NCBI GenBank assembly: GCA_008360955.1
Contig: LUCM01002361.1
Location: 1-64,000 of the forward strand
Source of the DNA: Fasciolopsis buskii
Taxonomy: Eukaryota; Platyhelminthes; Trematoda; Plagiorchiida; Fasciolidae
Reading direction: 5' to 3'
Length of the DNA: 64,000 nt
Below are positions 36,997 through 47,455 of the stretch, piece after piece; positions within the stretch are counted from its first letter, which is position 1; the number at the start of each line of letters is the position of its first letter. A program made the position numbers and the translations under genes. The notes under the pieces were generated by a model. That model saw only the letters and a list, made by a program, of their open reading frames with translations. It made no database searches and was not told the origin of the DNA.

Positions 36997-38619
36997 GTAG
37001 TGTGCTCAGTGCGAATTTTCGATCTATTTGAACAGGTATGTAACATAAATCCCGTGTCAGTCAGCGCATGTTTCTAGGATTTTGGTTACCCAGTAGTTTT
37101 TAGTTTCAACTCATGAAGGAGCTGCGAAGCAGGCTTCTGGTTATGAAACGTGACGAAACGTTGATCCTAAAACAACAAAGTAGGATTTCCATATTCCTTA
37201 TGATACTTAGATCCGATCGATATTGGAGTAAGGTAGCCAAATAACACGGAAATTTACACCAGAACTGGATAACAATAACACAAATGCCCCAAGGTACTCC
37301 GTACCCCACAAGCCCTTATTGAATTATGTCTTCACCCTATTGAATTAGGCATTAGCCAGGTCTTTCTATTCGTACTGCATAACCTTTCTTTTCAGATGAG
37401 ATGGGGATTTGAACCCGTTATGATTATGTCGGTTTGATAATCGCGGCCAACTTGTGGAGGCGAAATTTGCGTTCGTTTTCCAGACGTTTGTTTTATGAAC
37501 TCGTTTGAGCCTGTATTTAGTAACTGTCCCATGTCCCGGTTGTGCCGCAATCCCGCTTTCAGTACGTCATAACCAAGAACGGCAAATTCAAAATCCGGGC
37601 ATGCATCGTTCAGACCGTTTCGTTTGTCATAATCATTAAAGTTTACATGCCAATCGCGCGAAGTACGCTTCCAACGAGGGGGGACAAACAAAAGTAGAAA
37701 AAATCCTAGGCCAACGGCTTTCGTGATTTTTGTTCTTATAGGATGGATGACTTCGTCAGCTAGGACATAGAGCATTCGCGCCACTGAGCCAAATCTTTCA
37801 ACTTCTTCAACCTACCACAATCCACATTTCTTGAGCCCAAAACCAGAAACAGATAAGTGGAACGTTTCGTTGATCCGTTAGTTATCAAAACGAAACTCTG
37901 ATGGAAAATCGAATGAAGCAAACCAAATGTGACTGGAGATGTAATTTTATCACAGAAAGTGGAATACCTGTCGAGCGTAACCCCTAGTGGATTCCGGACC
38001 ACCTTATTGTCAAATGACTGCTACCCTGTTCTCAGTGTTATCTTGTTCAGCCTTCGATGCATACGTTCTCTGATTCCGACACAGCCCGTTAGAATCTCTT
38101 GATATCCGACCGAAGATAATATGGCGTACTTTTGTTTAGGTATGAGGTGGTCAACGACCATTGTCCCACTAGGAAGCAACCCTGCTGAACACTTTAACGT
38201 CATTAACGGCTGCAAACATTGGTCACTTGCAAAATTAAGGGCCAAACACACCAAACTGTGGTTTCCTCTTTTTCTGACGAGATATCTCAGTAAGTCTTTA
38301 CCAACGGGGCCTTGGCTTAATTTGGTCATTTCTCACGTCATCAAGTGATAACACGCTTTGGACTGAATCGAAAAGGGACGCATCATGAGGTGTTTCATAG
38401 ATCCACTAATTTGTTAACACGGATGATATTAAATCCATTAAATCATACAAAAACCTAAGATTGGCTATTTCGTCCGCTTTATTCATCTTTGAAAGAATAA
38501 ATCTAGAGATCCTACATGTATTCTGGGTAGTTTCTCATCTAGTGAGCAGTGCTGCCTAATGTAAAATCTTCACTAAATCGGATATGAGAAAAAAGCCACT
38601 AACAATTATACCTCTTTAG

Positions 38620-38841
38620 TCCCACGGTCGGCCGGAGAAAATGAGGAATTCCCTTAAGCAGATATTTCGGCGAACATTTTCTAGGCTATTGAATAATTCG
38701 CCCTGCTTGGTTTATAGATCACAATTGTTTCGTCAAAAAATTCTTGAGCTAAGACCAACAGAAATGTTAAACTCCATTGAGACATCCATACCTCGGAGTG
38801 CATCGGCGGACCAAGTCGGTTCTAGTAATCTCGACGAATAA
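38620..38841 (+). CDS. Candidate 3'-terminal exon, unrecognised protein
   Basis: An acceptor-like CCTCTTTAG precedes an open phase-0 stretch of 74 codons ending in TAA, and AATAAA lies 33 bases after the stop. The product starts SHGRPEKMRNSLKQIFRR and ends SSNLDE. It is basic at its N-terminus and acidic at its end. No domain is recognised and no membrane segment or coiled coil is obvious. It lies about 0.7 kb upstream of H1 on the same strand. I could not identify upstream exons between here and H3. It could be a real last exon of a spliced gene or a chance open frame; the acceptor, stop and poly(A) combination is the reason for listing it. Confidence 0.33.
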   Translation, partial: SHGRPEKMRNSLKQIFRRTFSRLLNNSPCLVYRSQLFRQKILELRPTEMLNSIETSIPRSASADQVGSSNLDE

Positions 38842-38873
38842 CTATCTCAGGCGCACTGAGTATTTGGCAAGAC

Positions 38874-38879
38874 AATAAA
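38874..38879 (+). promoter_or_regulatory. Poly(A) signal AATAAA
   Basis: A canonical hexamer lies 33 bases after the stop of the candidate exon at 38620-38841. Such hexamers also arise by chance in AT-rich DNA. Confidence 0.3.
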
Positions 38880-39371
38880 ATGGTTCGTTGTGATTACGGA
38901 AGTTCTATCACAGAATCGAATCTCGATTTGACAGGGCAACTTGTGTCGATTTCCTACAGTATTCGTCGCGTGCTAACAACCTCGTTCCCCATAATTTTCA
39001 TATACGCGTTACTCCAAAAGCGTGTCTTCGATTATCCTCCTGCAAGTGGATTTCCCAACAATTTTTAAAGCCTAGCCACAAGCGGATCCTACCAAAACTG
39101 TCAACTAGTAAAAACACCAAGGTCGATACATCACAAAACCAAGCAAAATGAACTCCGCCTTTTTCAATGTCAAGGCACAATTCACTCTAGTCAACGTCCA
39201 TCAATCGGTCGTGCAGAGGGCGTTCAGAGGAACGCGTAAAAACGACACATCTTTGTCCATTCAACCTAGGCCCAGGGTCGGGAACAGGCCAAACAAAGCG
39301 CGGGCCAAAACAAGCCGCTGAGTCATCGCTGTAATGGTCTATCCAAAGGACCAGAACACCATGATTTTCAA

Positions 39372-39526
39372 CCAATGAGAACATTGACAATGAGGTAAAT
39401 TTGTCATTGGTCGTAGGGGCGATGTTGACAGTCGCACGAACCTCATTGGTAAGTGGTCAATGTTGTTCGTTTCGTAGTCGAGAAATCAACATAGTGCCTT
39501 CTGGCGAGGCTCTCCTTGTTGTTCAC
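39372..39526 (+). promoter_or_regulatory. Histone H1 proximal promoter
   Basis: Three CCAAT-type boxes are visible: CCAAT at 39372-39376 and inverted ATTGG at 39406-39410 and 39445-39449. TTGTTGTTCAC at 39516-39526 is identical to the motif before H3. No convincing TATA box lies about 30 bases before it. If the 11-mer is the start region, the leader is about 40 bases, longer than in H3. Function is inferred from motifs. Confidence 0.55.
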
Positions 39527-39563
39527 GTCTCCGTGTGCGGCATTGTCCTGTTGTCCGTTAGTG

Positions 39564-40082
39564 ATGAGCGCGCCAGTAGTTGCTCCAGCAAAGAAACCTA
39601 AGACCGCGAAGCCCAAGGTTCCGGCTACGCACCCGCCAGTCATCGACATGGTGAAGGCGGCAATCATCGCGGCCAAGGATCGTAAAGGAACCTCACTACC
39701 TACCATCAAGAAGTTCATCGCCGCCAACTACAAGGTTGATGTCGAGAAACTCGGTCCCCACATTCGCCGTGGGATTGTCCACGCAGTGGAGAAGGGCGTT
39801 CTGGTTCGCGTTGGTAATAAGGGCAAGGGAGCCTCGGGTAGCTTCAAGTTGGGCGAGAAGAAGACAGCTGAACACAAGCCGAAACCCGTGAAGAAGCCGA
39901 AGGCACCCAAGGTTAAAAAGGCCACTACCCCCAAAAAGCCCAAGGCTGCCAAGAAGCCTGCCAAGCCTAAGGCCAAGACTCCATCTAAGCCTAAGGCTGT
40001 GAAGGCGAAGAAGGCGACGCCGAAAAAGCCGAAGACTCCCAAGAAGCCAGCGGCGAAGAAGGCGGCTCCTAAGAAGAAGTAA
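39564..40082 (+). CDS. H1: Linker histone H1
   Basis: Linker histone H1 binds the nucleosome dyad and linker DNA and compacts chromatin. The protein has 172 residues from the ATG giving MSAPVVAPAKKPK; an upstream in-frame extension is discarded because it lacks H1 character. Residues 1-22 are a short basic N-tail. Residues about 23-98 are the winged-helix globular domain, from THPPVIDMVKAAI through GKGASGSFKLGE. Residues 99-172 are a lysine/proline/alanine-rich C-tail with many KPK and TPKKPK units. The length is at the short end for animal H1 but complete. No intron is present. The histone stem-loop after the stop shows replication-type expression, and the upstream region shares an 11-mer with H3. 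An arginine/leucine-rich reading frame on the opposite strand is a codon shadow. Confidence 0.97.
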   Translation: MSAPVVAPAKKPKTAKPKVPATHPPVIDMVKAAIIAAKDRKGTSLPTIKKFIAANYKVDVEKLGPHIRRGIVHAVEKGVLVRVGNKGKGASGSFKLGEKKTAEHKPKPVKKPKAPKVKKATTPKKPKAAKKPAKPKAKTPSKPKAVKAKKATPKKPKTPKKPAAKKAAPKKK

Positions 40083-40137
40083 TTCCCATACTCGGGAATC
40101 AGGCAGTTAGCGCTGCTACAACGGAGAACGCGACCAC

Positions 40138-40153
40138 GGCCCTCTTTAGGGCC
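40138..40153 (+). terminator. Histone mRNA 3' stem-loop (H1)
   Basis: GGCCCT-CTTT-AGGGCC has the same 6-bp stem as the H3 loop. It starts 56 bases after the H1 stop and is followed by ACTCA. The shared stem and ACNCA tail support a common SLBP-dependent 3' end for both genes. Confidence 0.93.
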
Positions 40154-42139
40154 ACTCACGGAATGGTTTCCTTGTTTTTGTCTATTGTTTCCTTAACTGT
40201 GGGGGGTTCGATTTGTGTTTGCTTGATACGGGTGGCTGTAGGGTTTTCTCCCGACCGTCTGAGATGGTCTTGTAGCTGCCTTGACGTCCCGAGAGATCCC
40301 GTTGTGGTCAACCGTTCGCGTTTAGTTGTCAGTGGATGGCGGGTTGTTCCCCGCCTGGGTGTTCCTTATGGCGCCGATTAGAGTGGCTCAGGTTGGGTGT
40401 ACCCAAAGAACCTGGGTCTCGCGGAAGTCTGGCTCACATCTCCGGGCAGGTTGGGTCAGTGGTCCTTGGCGTTTATCCGTGTTCGCGAGGAGGGGTTCCG
40501 TACGCCTGCTGTGCCCGACTACAAGTAGTCCAACAATTCTGGCTTTGAGTCGTTCCCGGCCAATAATGATGAACAGGTAACATGCGGACATCTGGTGTTT
40601 GCGGTCAGCTGCGGGGGCCCACTACTTATGCAGCTTCAATTGCTAGGTCACTCGGCCTCAGGTTAACGCGAGGTTAGGGTACTGGTTTCAGCCCGACTTT
40701 CGTCGCCTATCCGGTAGGGTGTTTATTGCATGGGTGCTCGTAGATCCCCGGGTGCACTTTAACGGGGCGGATTACCAGCCATTGAAATTGAAAGTCTTGG
40801 TCGTTGAACGAGTGATTTCGCTCCAGTCGCTTGGAAACTTACCGGGGACTGTGTTGGCCAATGGAGAGTTAAACGGCAACGAAAATTAACTGAGTAATAG
40901 TGGTAAGTTTCACTTGTCCGCGTGGCTATTAGACGGTTCGTTGCTGATGTGGTGTCGGCGGAAATGTCGTTACTTGTAATGATTACCCCGCTAAGGAATT
41001 TCGTGAAATATTCATGCAATGGAACCCACGACTCCTAAGGCTCCATCACAAGCTTCATCATGTATTCCTTACTGTGCGCTGGGGTCACTTTATGCCCATT
41101 TTTCGTACACTGGCAAGCGTCGTGCATGACTGACAGGTAAAGTTTCCTGGTTCTTCCCACAGTAAATTGCTAGTGAGACGATCTAAAGAAGTATAGACCA
41201 CAGTACCGTAAATTCCTGAGACAATTTTTTGGAGACCATCGTGCAGTTAACCCGTTCTCCAACTGAAACACCGCATGCCTTACTGTCGTATGACTTTGCC
41301 CGTTATGCAGAGGAGTGGGTCTTTCGCAATACTTGATTTTTCTCACTCTTCACCTTAAATCAAGCCGAAATGTTCTGGAGCTTCGGCTTCATTTTAACGG
41401 GCTCATTACGTCAGGTCAACCATTATGGTCCCGGTAAAAATTGCTCTTTCTTCTGAGGTCACAAAATGTTGCAGGCAAGAGGTTCTACTCAGCTAGCTGG
41501 TGCGGTTTCACCGCGTTGGAACAAATTTTTAATTCACTTGACAACTTCGCCATTCGGTCTGAGCGCCAAAACTTCCAAACGCAGCAGACTAGATCTGAAA
41601 ATCTACTCATTTACTACGGTAAATGAGCAATCTTCTTTTTGGCTGCTTTTGTTTACCAAATGTATTGAAAAATGCTGAGATCCAACACGTATTATTCATT
41701 GGAATTTGTTACCAAGACTTTTCAAAAAGTGCTTTCTACAACTAGAAACCAGATAGGCTATTTTCCACTGAAAACTGGTAGTCGCTGTTTCATCTCATGC
41801 TTTAGTTACCCGTGGCGTTTCTAGGTTACTGTGATTCGTGTAACTTTTTCCCGACTAACAGGCGCGAAGTGTTCCAACAGACATCGTCGATTCGACTATC
41901 TGTTTCACCAAAATGGAGCCAGAAAAAACGGAACAATTATCGTTCAACTTTGTCTACGTTTCTGATCAATATTAGTGACAAATCTTAGAACTTTTCTCTG
42001 CGGAATTCATTCAACTTATTTTATCCCGAAAGCAAACTTGGCCTTGGGCGATTCGCTCCCTACGTCGTGCCAGCTAAACCTGTCCGTGGATGAGAATTGG
42101 AGCACACCCCAATGCAAAATGCGATTGCAACTGACCTCC
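40154..42139. other. Spacer after H1
   Basis: GC-rich to about 40.75 kb, then ordinary. No further histone gene or repeat copy was recognised. Confidence 0.6.
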
Positions 42140-42298
42140 GAAGTAGTAAGCAGAATCGCTCGTCCCGGGTTCGCGTCTCAGTGAATATGCACTGCTGATT
42201 ATTCCTAACGAGGATGAAACAGCTGCACAGTGCTTCCATGGTTTCTCTATGGTGAGCTGAGCGATGATATCACATGGTGAATTATTTTATGAAATAAA
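42140..42298 (+). repeat. SINE-B copy, head truncated
   Basis: It shares GCAGAATCG, CCCGGGTTCGC, the CACTGCTGATTATTCCTAAC block, TTCCATGGTTTCTCTATGG and GATATCACATGGTGAATT with the copy at 43687-43879. Confidence 0.72.
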
Positions 42299-43611
42299 CA
42301 GAAACTGTAATTTGTTTTTCACCTCCAAACCCTCCCCCTCAAGATTGACAATTTTTACTGAAATGGAGCATTATTTTCCTTGACACAAAATATAGATAGA
42401 CCGTGTTTTGGCTGTCGAACTGGTTGGGTTTCTTTTCTACCGTGGATAGCATTTTCATCCCCATTGTGGAACATGTCCACATGGTTCGGTTAATCCTATC
42501 TGTCTTGTCAACATATCACCAACACCGGTCTGAGAGAAACAAAGCAATCGGCGAGCCCGAAAATGACCTTTGACCTGATATCACGTTTTGCTCACCACTT
42601 TTCTAGGTTCGCCTAGGGCCCGAATAAGACGCGAACACACGAATACGGTCCCTTGTCAGCGAAGTAAATCTGGATTGGATTGGTTCGTCAGATCGTGACA
42701 GTCTCGATGTGATTTTTCCGTGCCCTTTCAGTTCTATTCTTTCGGACAGTTTCGGGTGGTGATTATCGAAACCTGAAAAACAAGAATGGTCTTGGCAACG
42801 GGGAACCTGCCTACCAGAACTTTCGGGAACTTGATCGGGCGGGATAATTTAACTGCCTCACCTTCCTTCATCAAAGATGGTTTAAGCTGAGAAGTGAGGA
42901 TTATTTCTTTGGGATCGTTTTGTTGTTCTTGGAGCTAGTAACAAATCGCCTTAATTCGATCGCTCACATAACGTCCTATGATAATTCCCGTCACGTACCA
43001 TCCATAGCATGGCGCTCTCAAAATTCGTTTTGCCCATAGACCAGCATTTCTTTGAGGAGTCCCGGGAGCAATAAACCATCAATCTTTGTCCGGAACTAAT
43101 AAGGCCTACTCTAACCAGCTTGTGCTCTGGCTTTTACCCATTTGCCTCCAAGGTATACTAGTGCGGCAACCGCAGAGTAACTAAGTGGGAAAGTGTAATT
43201 ATGTCCAATCCAGAATATGATGGTTCCTGTAGATTTCCGTCAACTGCAAGCAAACAATTAATCGTCGAGAGGGTTGAAAACTCGGAGAATACTGTCTTTC
43301 ATTTTCGGGCGCTATGAACCCCGTTAAGTAGTAAAAAGTTGCCGGATAACATTTTTTCGATGAATTTAGACAAAAACAACTGCATAAATATACAAAAAAA
43401 TGTTTGACAGATTGCGGAAGTGTTCCTTTCCGATATGAAAAAGAGTTACAACTTAAACTGATATTTTCACCTTCGAGTTAAAAGCAAGCCAGGGAATTGG
43501 AGTTTAATAATGTGAAGGAAATTCGAGAACCAAAAATTACCGAAACTCAGTGGTCTCGCTTGGATTTCGGAATAATTCATTTCTTGATACGTGTTAGTAG
43601 AAGGAGATTGA

Positions 43612-43675
43612 ATGTTTTCATGAAATAATTCACCATGTGATAGCTGCAACATCATGTGGTGAAGTTCACCAAACC
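43612..43675 (-). repeat. SINE-B end fragment
   Basis: TGAAATAATTCACCATGTGA is the reverse complement of the SINE-B 3' end. It lies directly before the plus-strand copy at 43687, giving a small head-to-head pair. A weaker similar piece occurs near 47650-47680. Confidence 0.5.
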
Positions 43676-43686
43676 GTTCAGATCCT

Positions 43687-43879
43687 GCCCGGTAGCGTAA
43701 TGGCTAAGGTGTTCGACTCAGAATCGTCAGTCCCGGGTTCGCATCCCAGTTCGGGCGCAGTGGATTAGCACTGCTGATAATTCCTAACAAGGAAGAAGCA
43801 GCTGTACAGTGTTTCCATGGTTTCTTTATGGTGAGTTGAGCGATGACATCACATGGGGATTGCACTTCTTATTTCACAA
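43687..43879 (+). repeat. SINE-B copy (tRNA-like head)
   Basis: The head GCCCGGTAGCGTAATGGCTA to CAGTTCGGGC folds like a tRNA: the ends pair, an A-box-like TAGCGTAATGGCTAAGG is present, and GGGTTCGCATCCC is the B box. The middle offers a 7-base loop CTCAGAA with CAG in the anticodon position. The tail holds GATTAGCACTGCTGATAATT, TTCCATGGTTTC and GATGACATCACATGG. It is too decayed to be a working tRNA and is continued by SINE tail sequence. Confidence 0.75.
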
Positions 43880-46800
43880 AAAGAATTTTGTGAACAACAC
43901 TAAAACTACTCTGGGACGAAAAGGAATTAATCCAACTCTGTTTGTTAGGTGACAGATTTCTGATCTGGAATGCACGAAATGTAGTCAATAATTGTGCAGA
44001 ACAAACAATAATCGCTTCCCTTATTTGACCGCTAAGTATCCTCGAAATTCAACCGATCTTCTTTGCGTCCGTGTCGGCCAATTTCAATCAGAAGCAATTA
44101 TAAGGTAAGCCCGTAATGGGGAAAAGAAGAAGTTAAGTCCGTGACAGTCCCACGAACAGCCATTATGCAGCGTTGTAATGATTCATATTGCCTTTATTAT
44201 TTCCTAAATCCATAGTATATGTTCGTAAACACTCTGTTAATCCAAATAAGAAGAAATTTCACATCTCAGAGGTCATAAGGTGGTTGCTGACGCCTCAACT
44301 CCCATTCTAAGCACTTAGTAAACCTTTAAATACATGATTCTACAACGTGATTTCCCAGAAATCAGTGCTAAATATCACTCCTCAAGGATAAAGCTAATCA
44401 TGAGAACAATACTTTACTCCAGTCAATGTTCTCTATAAATTCCTGAAATATATGGCGAAACGTATATACGTCAAAAAGATTTATTTGCGTGCATATTTTT
44501 TACGTATGACTGATTCATTCAGTAATATTGAAAAAATGTGGTATATATATAACAGGCAAATTTATTCACTATACCACACGAAACTGGGATAGGTCGAGTC
44601 AGAAAAATAACACCTCTTAACTTCGTTACAGGGAGTTGTTCCTTTCTATTATTGTGGTAGTTACAACAATAAAAAAACTAATGCATCCAAAGGTGTTCGT
44701 CCACTCAATGGAAAGCAACCTGAACGACCTCGTAAATAATTCATTAAACCGCATCCACCCAAGTATTGTTTGTGGACGCAATACAATGGTTGCCTAGGCT
44801 AATGCATGTGGCTTTCATTAAGCTTCGAAACGAAATTCCGGTTCTTCGAAATGCCAGTAGGTGCAGACCATGAGGTTAGAGCTTTCACGTTTCTCTCTGA
44901 ACTTCATGAATTCTAGTTACGTCGCTTCCAGTGGATTATTCATTTCGTCAACAGTTTACGTTACACTGGATTGTATTCAAACGATGCAACGCACGGGTCG
45001 GTAACTGCTTCGCAAGTCAATAATTATAGTTAAAATCATTAAGTTACCGAAGCAACTGATTTATCGGCAGACCTCATCAATTTTTCCGTTAACGATTACT
45101 GAATTGGACATTTCAGTCTTTTATCCACACACACTTCAGTAAATGAATTCACATAGATTTGCCACTATTGTCTTGAGAATGGATTAAATATAAACCTGTT
45201 GGCATTGCCTGTTTTCTATCTGTTATAACGGGCCTGTGTGGCTTGGAGATGAAGTAATCATGACATCCGCAGCTAGCTAAGCAGCATTCTTACACTCACT
45301 GCCATTGCACGGGTTCTGGTTATTTTCTCAAACCACGAACTGATTTCGGGCAAAAACTTATCAAGTTAGGTGCATCATGTTTTGATGAAAGTAGGGTAAG
45401 ACAGCCACATTTTCCCGGGTCTAACTAACCGGATTGCAGAAAAAATGTTTGCTGGGTTTGAAACGATGGAACCAATATTATCTACTCACGAGGCCTGCTT
45501 CAAAGAAAACCGATGATATTCTTTCCAACTGACATATATCCAAGTTTCAGGTAAACCAACTTTAAATACTCAGTGAATCTCAGCTGTTGGATCTGTCCCA
45601 TTCGAATACCGGGAATGGAACTATATGCATTCGCATCAATTTTGTTAAAAGGTCAGTACTATTTGGTAAACCGTGGTATTTGCGCAAGCGGAGACACATG
45701 TGTACCTGAACCAGTTATTAGTAGCAGACGGTAGTACAAGAGGTCATTTTCACTGCCATCGACTTCCGGAAATTGCCATCAACACGCCTTTCGTGACTTA
45801 GTTGGGGAGATTTAATAAGCTGGTTTGTACACCACGATACGTCGAAAGGGAGGCGAATGTATTGGTTAATTGGCATCAAGAGAAACACGAACCGTTTAAA
45901 CTGTTTGTTTTCAAACCTGACCAATCAACAAACTATTTGGTTCTACCCCACTCCAGTTACATGGTCGTCGATCATCCTCTAGTCTAGTAAGCCCTGGATG
46001 CTGTGAGGCCTATCCCCGGTATTACACCCATGCATCAGGCACACAAAACATATGTTCCGAAGTGATAGATTTAATTTATTTCAACATGGGTAGGGATCTC
46101 AATCAAACTTTCTGGACTCACACATATTGGTGACTCCATTGTTCACTTCCACAAGTATCATGAATAACATTTCGATGAGACAATTCACCTTGAAACAGAC
46201 TAACGGGAAGAGCCATCACATGTGACCGAATTCTGGATAGAAACTTCGATTTAAGGTTGACGGATGGTATGCGTAAACACCGCTACAATATGAACGGATA
46301 AATTTGTGCAGCGGAAGCCCGTGTAACCGAAATACTCCGGGGTTAGGATGGACTAATATAAAATTGCACTTCCTCAGGTACTGATTATTTTCCTGTAGCT
46401 TTCGTTTAGAAGTGAGATGAATTGTAGGAAAAAGAATTACAGGATCTGCAAGGGTGTATTATACATACCCTAATCAGAGCAGTGTACTAAGATCTAGTGC
46501 CTATTACGTCGAATGGACGCTGTGATCCAGAAATCCACGTTCATGCTTAGACTCACTTTTTCGCTTCAAAACACCGGTGTTTATAAATCGACGCGCGACC
46601 AACAGTTAAAACCATTTGAAAGTTTAGTTCAGAAAATGGTCACGACAACGTTTGAAACTGTGAACTTTCATTTCATCCTAAGTGACAGAATCTCTTACGA
46701 CGAACCAATGACCAAAATAGCTTTGACAACGGGCTTGGTACGGTGACAGACCGTAGAAAACAGCCTGGTACTTAAAGCTGTACGCAAATGGCCCCAACAC

Positions 46801-47320
46801 ACCACGGTCAATCAATCAACTTACAGCCCTTTGGGCTTGTCGTCCCCTTGCTGGCGCGCTTGAGGTCGCCATGTGAATCAGGTGGTCGGGTCTCGGCTAA
46901 GCCAGCGCCCGTGCGTGCGCATCGTTTCATTTGGATCGACTAGCTAACTGGTCTTTGTTCGGTTCGTGTACGTTCCTTCCATGGCGCTCAGTGCACGCGA
47001 CCTGCGTTCACGCAGGTTGTATGACTAATCATGTGGTCGCCCGGGCCGATCAACGCCTGTGCGCAGCAAGGCAAGGGCCGTCTCCAATCGATACATGATC
47101 GCCCAAAGATGCCAGCTTGCTTCTCATTGGTCCTTTTTTGGCCATCCGTCATCAAGGTGGAATACCCGACACGATCCGAAGGACAAGCTCGCATCGGTCG
47201 ACCTACACAAGCTCCGACAGCTAACCGTCGTCTGCATTTATTTGTTGGCTGACCTTGGTTATTTGATTCGGCCTTAGTACCCCCTGAATCGATAAGTATT
47301 AGGGGTAGGGGATGGTGCTT
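43880..47320. other. Non-coding stretch
   Basis: Mostly AT-rich with no exon signal. A GC-rich island at about 46.83-47.25 kb holds two loosely similar segments (near 46885 and 47035) and a hairpin. Confidence 0.5.
47000..47017. other. GC-rich 7-bp hairpin
   Basis: ACCTGCG-TTCA-CGCAGGT forms a 7-bp stem with a 4-base loop within a GC-rich island at about 46.83-47.25 kb. It has no histone-type consensus. Confidence 0.5.
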
Positions 47321-47455
47321 TTTGTGAAATAATTCACCGTGTGATATCAAGGCTCAGCTGACTACTAAGAAATGATGAGGGCACTGTACAGCTGCTTGAA
47401 TCGTATTAGGAATCATCAGCAGTGCATGTTCACCACGCCCGAAATGTGACGCGAA
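47321..47455 (-). repeat. SINE-B tail copy
   Basis: The plus strand reads GTGAAATAATTCACCGTGTG, then TGTACAGCTGC and GGAATCATCAGCAGTGC, the reverse complement of the SINE-B tail. The tRNA-like head is mostly gone. Confidence 0.65.

Noticed and set aside
37390..37790. tRNA-like signals on the minus strand: GGCTCAGTGGC near 37785 and GGTTCAAATCC near 37400
   Set aside because: The two boxes are nearly 390 bases apart, far too wide for one pol III promoter, and no second copy of the stretch was seen.
39728..40159. 143-codon minus-strand frame across H1
   Set aside because: It is the antisense shadow of the lysine/proline/alanine-rich H1 tail; the plus strand is clearly H1.
43687..43758. Genuine tRNA gene
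   Set aside because: The fold has mismatches in the acceptor and anticodon stems, and the sequence continues into a repeated tail, so it is a SINE head.
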